From the NCBI GenBank assembly GCA_030539295.1, contig JAUNSJ010000012.1:39190-103189 (forward strand): DNA of 64,000 nucleotides. The letters are read 5' to 3'. This document shows, piece by piece, positions 54,758 through 63,266 of the stretch. The translations under genes were made by a program, and so were the position numbers. Positions within the stretch are counted from its first letter, which is position 1; every line of letters starts with the position of its first letter. A model generated the notes under the pieces. That model worked only from the letters and a program-made list of their open reading frames with translations. It was not told where the DNA came from and searched no databases. The DNA comes from Planctomycetia bacterium (GTDB lineage: Bacteria; Planctomycetota; Planctomycetia; Pirellulales; Thermoguttaceae).

Positions 54758-55542
54758 TTGTTCAGCCATTTGTGACATTCCTCAGTGGTCATATAGAAAC
54801 CTCGATTGGTACCCGCCATAATCCAAAGATAGTAATTATTATATCCCGGAGCACAGCAAAACGGATGATATCCTTTGGGAATCTCGACGAAATCACCCGT
54901 CTTTACTGTATAGGTTTCATCGATATCGCCTTCTTTGGTATACACTTTTTGAATTCCGAATCCCTGTGGCTTGTCGAATTCGTAGTAGTAAATTTCTTCG
55001 AGGACGCCTTCGATTGGCATATTGTCATCGTCATGTTTGTGAGGAGGATAACTTGCCCAATTCCCGGATGCGACATAGGCTTCACCGATATAAATCAGAT
55101 TGGCTCTGATTCGTTCATCCAGGATAAAATGAGCCTGACGTTCCCATCCGGTCTTGCCGAGATCTTTAATAATGACATCTTCCGGATTGACCAGAGCGGG
55201 AGCAAATTCCGCGGTCGCGGGCGACTTGCAGACTGCCATACGAAGGTCTTCAATTCCGGTTATGCTAAACTTCCGATTACAGGGGATATATACGCAGGTC
55301 GCGGGCCCGTCGAATACATTTTTGCGTTTGCCAATCGTGTCAAATACGAACCCGTCTCCCTGAACTGTACATTTTCCACCGAGAATAAGCAGTCCGTATT
55401 CCTTGCCTTTTTCGGAGTAGTTTTTCACTTCTCCCGCTTGAAGACGAAGCATGTCAACTTCTAGCATGTCGAGGGTTGAGTTGGCTTGCGTAATGATTTC
55501 GGATTTACCGTTTTCATCATTCCAGGATTTTTTATAATTCAT
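54754..55542 (-). CDS. iolB: 5-deoxy-glucuronate isomerase family protein (IolB/KduI)
   Basis: 262 residues of bicupin pattern. SGNWASYPPHKHDDDN (about 158) supplies metal-binding His residues. LEEIYYYEFDKPQGFGIQ, KTGDFVEIPKGYHPFCCAPG and YYLWIMAGTNRGF are close to IolB signatures. IolB converts 5-deoxy-glucuronate to 2-deoxy-5-keto-gluconate in inositol breakdown. It overlaps the PfkB kinase gene by 11 bases and the DUF4867 gene by 4. With the PfkB and class II aldolase it recreates iolB-iolC-iolJ order, although iolG/E/D are not in the window, so a related deoxy-uronate could be the substrate. Confidence 0.82.
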   Translation of the reverse strand: MNYKKSWNDENGKSEIITQANSTLDMLEVDMLRLQAGEVKNYSEKGKEYGLLILGGKCTVQGDGFVFDTIGKRKNVFDGPATCVYIPCNRKFSITGIEDLRMAVCKSPATAEFAPALVNPEDVIIKDLGKTGWERQAHFILDERIRANLIYIGEAYVASGNWASYPPHKHDDDNMPIEGVLEEIYYYEFDKPQGFGIQKVYTKEGDIDETYTVKTGDFVEIPKGYHPFCCAPGYNNYYLWIMAGTNRGFYMTTEECHKWLNK

Positions 55543-56446
55543 TTGTGTCTCTTTCTTTCATAAAATGTAGGACATCGGAAAGTAGCGGGGTACCATAACG
55601 GGCACCCAGCCGTGTACATTTAATGGCGGAAGTGGCACTTGCGAAAAGGCAACACCTCCGAAGTGAATATTTTTCGGTCAAAGCCCAAGCAAACGCGCCA
55701 TGAAAGACATCGCCTGCTCCGTTGGTATCGACTGTATTCACGGGAAATGCGGGCCATGAAATCGTTTGCGAACCATCGAAACAGACACCGCCACGAGTAC
55801 CGCAGGTTATGGCAACTGCCTTGGGATGATATGATTCAAAAAGTGATTGCGCCGCATGTTCCACACTTGTTTTACCTGTAACGTCAAGGGCGAATTCCTC
55901 TGAAGGAATCAGATAATCGACCAGAGGTAACAGACTTTCGATTCCGTTATATTTGCGACCGGCGTCAAGCAGGACAATCGTTTCGGAATGACGGGCAAGT
56001 TCCGCGGCTTCAATCGCGGCATTGAGTTCATTCCCGTCGAGCAGGAGCAGATCGGATTGTCGAATCATATCACGATGACAATCGTTGAGTCGAAATTTCG
56101 GTAGCGTTCCCCGATGAAGCAGGCACGTGCGTGACCCGGTTTGGGCATTTAAAATCACATGCGAGGAAAACGAGCTGCAGTGAGAAATGATTTCAATTCC
56201 ATCGGTACCAACGCCGTATTTTATGAAATCATTCCGAAGGAACTGACCGCCAAAATCATCGGCAAGGAATCCGAGCCAGGACGCTTTTACGCCGAGTTTG
56301 GCCGCTGCGACCAAGCCGGTAGCGCACGGTCCGCCGCCACTGCTAAAGATACGATTCACTTCCTGTTTCGTATCTTCACGTGGGAAATCGGACATCATAA
56401 TGAGCGTGTCGAATACGTTGGCACCAATTCCCGTTATCCAAGCCAT
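55532..56446 (-). CDS. PfkB/ribokinase-family sugar kinase
   Basis: 304 residues. The N-terminal GIGANVFDTLIMMSDFP and GGGPCATGLVAAAKLG and the C-terminal VDTNGAGDVFHGAFAWAL (anion hole and catalytic Asp) are standard for the family. It could be IolC-like (5-dehydro-2-deoxygluconokinase) given its place between IolB-like and aldolase genes, or phosphorylate another keto-deoxy acid or sugar. Its start shares one base with the aldolase stop (TAATG). Confidence 0.9.
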   Translation of the reverse strand: MAWITGIGANVFDTLIMMSDFPREDTKQEVNRIFSSGGGPCATGLVAAAKLGVKASWLGFLADDFGGQFLRNDFIKYGVGTDGIEIISHCSSFSSHVILNAQTGSRTCLLHRGTLPKFRLNDCHRDMIRQSDLLLLDGNELNAAIEAAELARHSETIVLLDAGRKYNGIESLLPLVDYLIPSEEFALDVTGKTSVEHAAQSLFESYHPKAVAITCGTRGGVCFDGSQTISWPAFPVNTVDTNGAGDVFHGAFAWALTEKYSLRRCCLFASATSAIKCTRLGARYGTPLLSDVLHFMKERDTNEL

Positions 56447-57273
56447 TATGCTTTTCCTTCTGAACCAAGCAAGCGGATTTTCTGCAGGGCGAATTCTTTG
56501 ACTGCCTGGATCGCGTCCCGCATGAATACATCGATGGGTACAATCGATCGTGGCGTTTCGAATACCTTATCGAGGAAAGAATAACAGACATCGGTTCCGA
56601 AATTGACTTTTCGAATACCTGCCGCAATGGCATCGACAATCTGTTCCTCGGGAATCCCGCTCCCTCCGTGCAAGACGAGCGGAACCGGCACTTTCGCGCT
56701 GATTTCGCCGATACGTTCGACATTGACTTTCGGTGTTTTTTTATAATGGCCGTGAGCCGTCCCCACCTGAACGGCAAGCGAGACAATTCCGGTTTCTGCA
56801 ACGAATCGTTCCGCTTCCGCAACATCGGTATAATCCTGATTCAGATCGTCAGCGGCGGAACCAATATGGCCCAACTCACCTTCGACATTAACACCGGCTT
56901 CGGCACATATTTGCACGATTCGTTTTGTGGACGCGATATTTTCGTTAAGGGGTAATGTGGAGCAGTCGTACATAATTCCAGAGCATCCCCAACGCAAACC
57001 GCGAACCACTTCTTTCTCTCCGGCTCCATGATCAAGATGAAAACAGATCGGAACAGACGCGGCATGAGCGGCGGCCAGAACACTCGGAGCCAGATAAAAC
57101 GCCGCTTCCGACGCAAAGAGTCGGGAATACGACTGCATAATAATCGGCGAACGAAGTTCCTGCGCTGCCTGCACTATTCCCATAACCGTTTCCATATTAT
57201 AGACGTTGAACGCCGGTATCGCATACTTTTTGTTCAACGTCGGAGCCAATATTTCTTTTAATCCTGTAAGCAT
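56446..57273 (-). CDS. Class II (zinc) fructose-bisphosphate aldolase family protein
   Basis: 275 residues from ATG 57273; the frame is open further upstream inside the Fe-S protein gene, which it overlaps by 16 bases. Motifs: YAIPAFNVYNMETVMGIVQA shown to 20 residues, ICFHLDHGAG with zinc His, NVEGELGHIG, VQVGTAHGHYK and LVLHGGSGIPEEQI, then VNFGTDVCYSFL. Shorter than true FbaA (about 345) and close in size to IolJ, GatY and KbaY. It should split a ketose or keto-acid phosphate into DHAP and an aldehyde. Substrate depends on the kinases of the operon. Confidence 0.9.
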   Translation of the reverse strand: MLTGLKEILAPTLNKKYAIPAFNVYNMETVMGIVQAAQELRSPIIMQSYSRLFASEAAFYLAPSVLAAAHAASVPICFHLDHGAGEKEVVRGLRWGCSGIMYDCSTLPLNENIASTKRIVQICAEAGVNVEGELGHIGSAADDLNQDYTDVAEAERFVAETGIVSLAVQVGTAHGHYKKTPKVNVERIGEISAKVPVPLVLHGGSGIPEEQIVDAIAAGIRKVNFGTDVCYSFLDKVFETPRSIVPIDVFMRDAIQAVKEFALQKIRLLGSEGKA

Positions 57274-58355
57274 TCCAGTACCACTTTCTCCAAAGATTTC
57301 ACTTGAATTGAATTCGGGCAAACCGCTTTTATCGCGACATAATCGGACGGGCATGCCGTAACCACGGTTTTCGCTTCAACAGTCATTGCGCTATTGATTC
57401 GATTGGCCGCAGCTGCCAATATCACATCGGGCAGATATTCAGCCATAACGAGATGACCCGCAATCATGGTGTCCCGTCGATTTAAGAACATTTCACGAAG
57501 AGTTCCACACGATTCAAGAACAGTTCGGGCCGCTTCGGTTTCTTCCAGGTCACGAGCCAGAGCGGCGGGATCCTGAAACGTATAGATTCCGTTCCCCTTT
57601 TTCGGTTGAAGTATTCCCTGTTTGACGAGATCGGCCAAAAAGGAAGTCGCGGTTATGATTTTCGCGGTCACCGGAATTCCCCATTCGCGATATTGACGAT
57701 TCAACAGACTCGCATCAAGGGGATCAAAGACAATAATCGTTTTGTATCGGTTGAAAAATTCAGCGGCCTTTTGCATGACGGTTCGGGTTTCTTCCGTCGC
57801 TCCGGTAAGAAAATACAACGCATAACCAGAATCGGGTTCGGCCACGGTCGCCGTAAACTGGATCCCGGTTTTTTTCAGAAGATGGATAGCTTCCCTCGCG
57901 GTTTTCGGAGCGCGAAACATGGCGTTTCGTCCGATCAAAAAGAGCGTATCCGCCATTTTCGGAAGTGTGTCGATTATTGACACCAGTGCGGAATCAATTT
58001 GAGTTTCGCCAAAGACGTTACCGGTCTTTTCGATTCGGTCAATGAGTTGAAGTATGGAATCGGGAAGAATGCCGTCGAGTGCAGCGTTGAGTCTCGCTTC
58101 GGTGGTTACGCTCACGGGATCCCAACCGGTCATACATTCCCTGGTACATGCGCCGCACAGAGCACATTCATAGATATTATCGACGATATTTTCAAGTTTT
58201 TCACAATTTCGCGCGACGAAAGAAAGAACCAAAGCACGGGCACGGGCTGTATTGCGCTCCTGTCCCGTCGCGTTTCCAATCGGGCAGATATGACGGCACA
58301 TCCAGCAGAATCGGCACGCGTCGATTGTTTCTCGATATCTTGATGTTTGTTGCAT
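57258..58355 (-). CDS. (Fe-S)-binding protein, GlpC/GlcF-like
   Basis: 365 residues. An N-terminal two-cluster ferredoxin domain (CRFCWMCRHICP at about 14-25 and CALCGACTRECM at about 64-75) is followed by a long domain with only scattered cysteines (SCGTLREM, VVTACPSDY, AVCPNS) where GlpC/GlcF proteins usually have CCG repeats, so that part is atypical. It lies 12 bases past the GlcD-type oxidase gene and should relay its electrons, probably to the fused ETF or a ferredoxin. Confidence 0.8.
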   Translation of the reverse strand: MQQTSRYRETIDACRFCWMCRHICPIGNATGQERNTARARALVLSFVARNCEKLENIVDNIYECALCGACTRECMTGWDPVSVTTEARLNAALDGILPDSILQLIDRIEKTGNVFGETQIDSALVSIIDTLPKMADTLFLIGRNAMFRAPKTAREAIHLLKKTGIQFTATVAEPDSGYALYFLTGATEETRTVMQKAAEFFNRYKTIIVFDPLDASLLNRQYREWGIPVTAKIITATSFLADLVKQGILQPKKGNGIYTFQDPAALARDLEETEAARTVLESCGTLREMFLNRRDTMIAGHLVMAEYLPDVILAAAANRINSAMTVEAKTVVTACPSDYVAIKAVCPNSIQVKSLEKVVLECLQD

Positions 58356-58367
58356 TTCCTTCCCCTT

Positions 58368-59786
58368 CTACATTCCCAGTTTGAACGGATTGAGTATTCC
58401 GTTGGGATCAAGTTGCTTCTTAAGACCTTCGAAAACCTGCATGGCCGGACCGTATTGCTCTTTCATAAGTCGCCCCAATTTGATTCCAACACCATGATGA
58501 TCATTAACGACTCCACCATGGGCTAAAGCGGCACGAACACCACAATTCCATATTTGATTGTGTAAGCGAAGGGCTTCCATGGGATCTTCCGGCGGATTCT
58601 CGACGATAAAACGATCGTAGACCATGGCTCCCCATTCATACCAGTGAGAGAAATGGGCGATAAATCGTGCCATGGGAAATTGTGATTCAATTGCGTTTTT
58701 CATGGCCCAGTAAATTTTTTCGATTTTATCAAATGGAGCAATGGTATCCATGGTTCCAAACATACGCGGGAAATCAAGGGCATGACCCGGATAGAAGAAG
58801 GTGATTTTTTCCTTCCACCATTTTTCACCATATTCGCTTCCGAGGTCTTCCGCGCCGTATTTGCCAAAGGTGTCAAGTAAAATTCTTTCTTCAACGGCAA
58901 CAATTTCTGATATGCCTTCGATTGCGATATTCATAAAGGCACCCTTCTTTTCGACCCCGACGATTTTCTTAATAATAGAACCCGTCTCGGCTTCATCGTA
59001 AAGACGCATGACAGATGGCTTGATTTTTTGCAAGAGTTCGCGACCGGCTTTAAAGGCGTCCGAAAGATTACGAAAGAGGAACCCACGAAATCGTCGTTCT
59101 TCCGGCTGTGCGTAGATACGCATTTGAGCTTTGGTCATAATGCCGAGCGTACCTTCGGAACCTATAAAGATCTGATTAAGATCAGGGCCAGCGGCGTGTT
59201 TCGGAGCGGGAGAAGTTTCGATAATATCGCCGTTGGGCAAAACGACCTCCATCTGAAGAACCATGTCGTCGATTTTACCATATTTGGTCGAGACGACCCC
59301 GATTCCGCGATGAGCGAGAAATCCGCCAACGGTGGAGCAGGTCAATGAACTGGGATAGTGCATGGTCGCGTATCCTTTTTCGTTGGCCGCCCATTCAATA
59401 TGTTTGTAGACGGCACCTGTTCCGCATTCGATATACATCGATTCAGTATTGACGTCGTAAATCTGATTCATTCGTTTTGTATCGAGAACGATTCCACCGC
59501 AAACAGGCAGAGCGCCGCCTTGGGTTCCGCCTCCTCCGCCCCACGTTGTCACTGGTATCTTGTAGTAGTTCGCAATTTTCAAAATTGTGGACGTTTCCTT
59601 CGCACTGGCGGGCGAAACGACAACATCGGCTTCGGGCATATGACGGCCACGATCCGCCCATAATCGTGAGAGCCAAAAGTAGTCGATGCTATGAGTCAAC
59701 TTGTCAATTTCGCGAGTGGAACAGTGGTCGCAGCCAACAGCATCTTCCAGTTCGGAAAGAATCATACCGAATAAAAAGTCATTCAT
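58368..59786 (-). CDS. FAD-binding oxidase, GlcD/AGPS type
   Basis: 472 residues from ATG 59786 (GGAGGAG upstream; the longer frame is rejected). A PCMH-type FAD domain lies at about 45-225: VVVSPASAKETSTILKIANY, TTWGGGGGTQGGALPVCGG, YPSSLTCSTVGGFLAHRGIG, FIGSEGTLGIMTKAQMRIY. The C-terminal cap includes HGGVVNDHHGVGIKLGRLM and ends LDPNGILNPFKLGM. Family members oxidise D-lactate, glycolate, 2-hydroxyacids or similar. With an Fe-S protein and an ETF in one operon, it resembles anaerobic ETF-linked lactate dehydrogenase systems. Substrate could be lactate from lactaldehyde or a sugar acid. Confidence 0.9.
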   Translation of the reverse strand: MNDFLFGMILSELEDAVGCDHCSTREIDKLTHSIDYFWLSRLWADRGRHMPEADVVVSPASAKETSTILKIANYYKIPVTTWGGGGGTQGGALPVCGGIVLDTKRMNQIYDVNTESMYIECGTGAVYKHIEWAANEKGYATMHYPSSLTCSTVGGFLAHRGIGVVSTKYGKIDDMVLQMEVVLPNGDIIETSPAPKHAAGPDLNQIFIGSEGTLGIMTKAQMRIYAQPEERRFRGFLFRNLSDAFKAGRELLQKIKPSVMRLYDEAETGSIIKKIVGVEKKGAFMNIAIEGISEIVAVEERILLDTFGKYGAEDLGSEYGEKWWKEKITFFYPGHALDFPRMFGTMDTIAPFDKIEKIYWAMKNAIESQFPMARFIAHFSHWYEWGAMVYDRFIVENPPEDPMEALRLHNQIWNCGVRAALAHGGVVNDHHGVGIKLGRLMKEQYGPAMQVFEGLKKQLDPNGILNPFKLGM

Positions 59787-59787
59787 A

Positions 59788-61191
59788 TCACATCTCCTCC
59801 AAAGGATCATAAATAAGGCCGGGTACATACTTCGCGAATTCTCGAAGCGTTTCAACATAATCTCCTTCAATTTCGCTCATATGGTGAATATAAGGACCTT
59901 CCACCAGGTTGCGTTCGAGTTGATCAAATTGATTGAATTTGGCCCAAAGATAGGTTCCCGTCGTGTCAGGGCCGTCGATCGTATCGAATCGCCCGGCCAG
60001 CAGGAAATACTTTCCGCGGTCCCCCTGAAAACGAGCAATGGTATATTGACCGTCTTTTGCGCAAAAGTCGGGTTTGAAGATTTGCAGTTTACGCTTGGTG
60101 TCCGGCTTGCGAAGAGAGGTGGCAAAGACCCCGCAATGCCAAAGAAGTTCGGCATCGTCACGAACGGGATGACGTACCGTGAATTCGCCGAAGAAGGGCG
60201 GCTTTTTTCCTCTTGCGGCACAAGCGAGCAGAGCGGCCGTAATGGCACCGTGAATATCCGATTCACAGATCACATAGCAACCCATATCAGCCAGCAGACT
60301 CATGGCCAGGCACGGCATGGCACCGAACGCCTGATTCATGGCGGTCCAGCATTCGGTAGCGATAACATCGCATTGATTATCCCGCATAGCTTCACGATAG
60401 AATTCGATAAAAGCGGCCATTCGGGTTAAAGTCGCATCGTCAATTCCGTTCGGATCATATTGACTTTTAATATATTTGACATGTTCGGCAAGTACTTCCG
60501 GACGATCGGTCAAAAGAGATTCAAGTCGATGGGTTGTTTCCGCCAGATTACAGGGAACAACATCAATACCGAATCGTTCAGTCAATTCAAGTTCATTTGC
60601 CATCACGCATTTGAACGGTTTCAGCCGCGTGCCGACCAGGAGAATACGAAGCCGGCGAAAATTTTTGACCATGGTCACCACCGATAGAAATCGTGTAACA
60701 CCGTCCCGAAACACCAAATCATCAATGTCACAATTATTGATATAGGAAAATGGCACGTTGTATCGACGGAGCTGTTTGCTAATGGAAAATAGACCACATT
60801 GTGTATCAGTATAACGTGTTCCATTGGGTTCGATTATGCGATCCCGCGGGCCCCAAAGCAGTGTGGGAACGTTCATGAGTTGGGCGATTTTTCCTGCCGC
60901 CTCTTCATTTCCAAAATTACAGTTAATGATAAAAATCGCGTCAACATTCTGCGCCTTGAGATACTCGGCGACGCGGACACAATCTTTGGTTTCTATGAGC
61001 ATTCCTTCATCGTTGAGCCAATCGAGATCAACAAATTCCGTTTCCGCGTCGGCGAAAGTCTTTTTGAGAAACGTTATTGCTTTTTCTTTATTGGCATCCG
61101 CGTAATCGGAATTGAACATTCCGGTACGTTTGGGCCCCGGCAGATAACGCCGCTCTGGAACCAGTCCAATTTTAATTCGATAGTTTAACAT
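59788..61191 (-). CDS. L-fucose/L-arabinose isomerase family protein
   Basis: 467 residues (AAGG before ATG 61191), first gene of the operon. The alpha/beta pattern of the FucI/AraA superfamily is seen in KIGLVPERRYLPGP, AIFIINCNFGNEEAAGKIAQ, VPTLLWGPRD, RLRILLVGTRLKPF, ATECWTAMNQAFGAMPCLAM and CESDIHGAITAALL, the last being the conserved metal-site region. It should convert an aldose to a ketose with Mn2+ or similar. It is shorter than FucI (about 590) and closer to the uncharacterised fucose-isomerase-like group. Substrate unknown; the two kinases and aldolase downstream fit a ketose pathway. Confidence 0.82.
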   Translation of the reverse strand: MLNYRIKIGLVPERRYLPGPKRTGMFNSDYADANKEKAITFLKKTFADAETEFVDLDWLNDEGMLIETKDCVRVAEYLKAQNVDAIFIINCNFGNEEAAGKIAQLMNVPTLLWGPRDRIIEPNGTRYTDTQCGLFSISKQLRRYNVPFSYINNCDIDDLVFRDGVTRFLSVVTMVKNFRRLRILLVGTRLKPFKCVMANELELTERFGIDVVPCNLAETTHRLESLLTDRPEVLAEHVKYIKSQYDPNGIDDATLTRMAAFIEFYREAMRDNQCDVIATECWTAMNQAFGAMPCLAMSLLADMGCYVICESDIHGAITAALLACAARGKKPPFFGEFTVRHPVRDDAELLWHCGVFATSLRKPDTKRKLQIFKPDFCAKDGQYTIARFQGDRGKYFLLAGRFDTIDGPDTTGTYLWAKFNQFDQLERNLVEGPYIHHMSEIEGDYVETLREFAKYVPGLIYDPLEEM

Positions 61192-61206
61192 AAAGTCTAC
61201 CTTGTT

Positions 61207-61389
61207 TTATACGATAATAACTTGAAGTATTCCGCCATCCATATTGTCCCCGACCTTGAGCCGTTGACGTATCTCGCCATTTCCACAATTACTGCAGCCG
61301 ATGAGGGCAACTTTAATCAAATCGTCTCCTTTGTTTTGTGCACCACAGGCAACACTCAATGAAGACGTGGTCAAACCGACACCAAACAA
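61207..61389 (-). pseudogene. Possible N-terminal remnant of a Gfo/Idh/MocA oxidoreductase
   Basis: A 60-residue frame contains LIKVALIGCSNCGNGEIRQ, like the exported Gfo/Idh/MocA start IKVALIGCGxRGTG, preceded by a Ser/Ala-rich segment like a degraded Tat signal. It stops after ILQVIIV where the family continues for another 400 residues. It lies in the regulatory gap upstream of the isomerase gene. The alternative is a chance frame. Confidence 0.35.
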
Positions 61390-61669
61390 AGTGGTATTTT
61401 TTTGAAAATTCTGCCGTTACACCTGTTGCTTCCTGTTCTTTTGTGTTATACTGTAAGGACTTGATTTTTCCGCCATCCACATTGAAGGACTCCGTGTTTA
61501 TGACTTTGTTGTCGCCAGATTCATGGAGCCCCCCAAGCGGAAGCGGTATAGATTGTCGATTGATACGAATGGGTTTCCACTCGTAACAGCAATATTATCT
61601 ATAATCATACCCACATTCCGACCAAAAGGCAACATTGAGAAACCGCGAAATGTTTCTCTTTTTTACGAA
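61390..61669. promoter_or_regulatory. Regulatory gap between the catabolic operon and its divergent regulator
   Basis: The divergent layout (operon leftward from 61191, regulator rightward) places the operators and promoters here. TATACT at 61447-61452 could be a -10 box for the regulator, with a weak TTGCTT or TGTTGC upstream. No clear palindrome for the AraC/LacI-type regulator was spotted. Confidence 0.3.
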
Positions 61670-62947
61670 ATGAAAAATAATAAACAAAAAACAGAACAAC
61701 GAGCACAATTCGAAAAAGTACTCGGTAATACTCGACGGGGTATGTCCTATAAATGCCCGGAAATTGCCGTGTTTTTCGATTTGGCCAGTGAATCTGCCCG
61801 AGGTATGTTACGTGGTTTTATGCAATACGTCCGGCTTAATTCGCCCTGGAATGTCAATTTCATTTCCCGGACGGCAAGTGATGTTGCTCCTTCTTCTTTA
61901 AAGAATTGGGCTGGCGACGGTATTCTCGCTCATATTCCCAACGTTGAGACCTTTCGCGAAATACTATCGAAGAATTGTCCCGTTGTTTTTCTTGCCCGAG
62001 AAAATGACGAAGGTTTTATTGCAAGTTCGCTTCATCATTGGAGTTGTGAAGGCAATTCGCCCGGATCCCGAATTGAACCGGTTTTCATTAAGTGCGATAA
62101 TGGAGCGGTCGGACGCCTTGCCGCGGATTATTTTCTCAAGAAGAATTTTCGCCATTTCGCTTATGTCCCCTATCCCAAGGATGTCTGCTGGTGTATCGAA
62201 CGGCGACAGGCATATGTCGAAACACTGGCTCAAAAAGGATTTCAAACGGAATGTTTTTCACTGCCAGGCGAAGAAGGAGCAAACTGGTTTGAACAGCGGG
62301 ATCGAATGCGTAGTTGGCTCGAATCGTTGCCGAAACCGGTCGCCATTTTCGCCGTAAACGATTTTCGCGGCCGTCAGGTGCTTGAAGTATGTCAACGTGC
62401 CGGGATACCGGTTCCTTATGATGTCGCTGTTTTGGGCGTCGACGACGATGTACCTGTTTGTGAAATGTGTTATCCTTCTTTGTCCAGTATCGCCATCGAC
62501 TGGGGACGGGCAGGTTTTCTTTCCGCGCAAGCTCTCGATCAGATGATCAATAACGAAAAGGCGAACTGGGGAACTTATGGGCCAATTCAAGTCGTTTCGC
62601 GTAATTCTACCGAACAGCTTCATGTTTCTGATCGGCTTGTAGTTCAAATTCTGGAACTGATTCGGATTAATCGAAGTGAAAACCTTCGTGTCGCTGATAT
62701 TCTCGCTTCCTTGCCGATCTCGGAAAGAAGAGCACAGGAACGTTTTAAAAGTGCTATGGGACATTCCATTATGGAGGAAATGAAACAAGTCCGCATGGAG
62801 AATATTTGCGAACTGATTGAAACGACGGATCTCTCGTTTAATGAAATCGCGTTGTCATTCGGATTTGAGAACGCGAATCATCTTGGACAACTGTTTAAAA
62901 AAGAATTCGGCTTGACCATGGGGGAGTTCCGTAAACGGAATCGCTAG
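61670..62947 (+). CDS. XylR-type transcriptional regulator (sugar-binding plus AraC HTH)
   Basis: 425 residues if started at ATG 61670; ATG 61742 (401 residues) and 61523 are alternatives, none with a good ribosome site. From CPEIAVFFDLASESARGMLR onward it follows E. coli XylR: a periplasmic-binding-protein-like ligand domain (PVAIFAVNDFRGRQVLEVCQ, VAVLGVDDDVPVCEM, LSSIAIDWGRAGFLSAQ) then an AraC helix-turn-helix pair (RVADILASLPISERRAQERF; LSFNEIALSFGFENANHLGQ). It probably activates the divergent operon when bound to its sugar substrate. Confidence 0.88.
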   Translation: MKNNKQKTEQRAQFEKVLGNTRRGMSYKCPEIAVFFDLASESARGMLRGFMQYVRLNSPWNVNFISRTASDVAPSSLKNWAGDGILAHIPNVETFREILSKNCPVVFLARENDEGFIASSLHHWSCEGNSPGSRIEPVFIKCDNGAVGRLAADYFLKKNFRHFAYVPYPKDVCWCIERRQAYVETLAQKGFQTECFSLPGEEGANWFEQRDRMRSWLESLPKPVAIFAVNDFRGRQVLEVCQRAGIPVPYDVAVLGVDDDVPVCEMCYPSLSSIAIDWGRAGFLSAQALDQMINNEKANWGTYGPIQVVSRNSTEQLHVSDRLVVQILELIRINRSENLRVADILASLPISERRAQERFKSAMGHSIMEEMKQVRMENICELIETTDLSFNEIALSFGFENANHLGQLFKKEFGLTMGEFRKRNR

Positions 62948-63065
62948 AAAGATTGTGTTCTTCAAGAACGAAAATTTGTAATAATCAATAGGGACGGACA
63001 AGGTGTTTTTGTCGAATCAGTGCCATCTTGATAGAAACGAAAGAATTTAAGAGGATAACAATAAA
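62948..63065. other. Short intergenic gap
   Basis: 118 bases; GAGG at about 63050 is the ribosome site of the next frame. Nothing else recognised. Confidence 0.4.
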
Positions 63066-63266
63066 ATGGGAAAAATACATCTTCAGCAAGACAGTAAATC
63101 TCTTTTACTATATTCAAAACAGTACTTTCGTGCTTTGATACCCAAAGTGCTTCTCGTAAGTTTGTTTGTAGGTGCCTCACTGCTTTTCATCTTAGGTATT
63201 ACTTTTTTGCCTCTCTACCAAAATCTGTGGGTAACATTTGGCTCCGGCAGATCGCCAAGTGCGTGA
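63066..63266 (+). pseudogene. N-terminal part of a membrane protein cut by an ISL3 element
   Basis: ATG 63066 with GAGG upstream begins a peptide with one strong TM (VLLVSLFVGASLLFILGITF). From about 63215 the DNA belongs to the 3' end of an ISL3 transposase on the opposite strand, so the last 17 residues (through GSGRSPSA) are encoded by the element. The host gene's remainder is not seen in the window. Function unknown. Confidence 0.55.
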
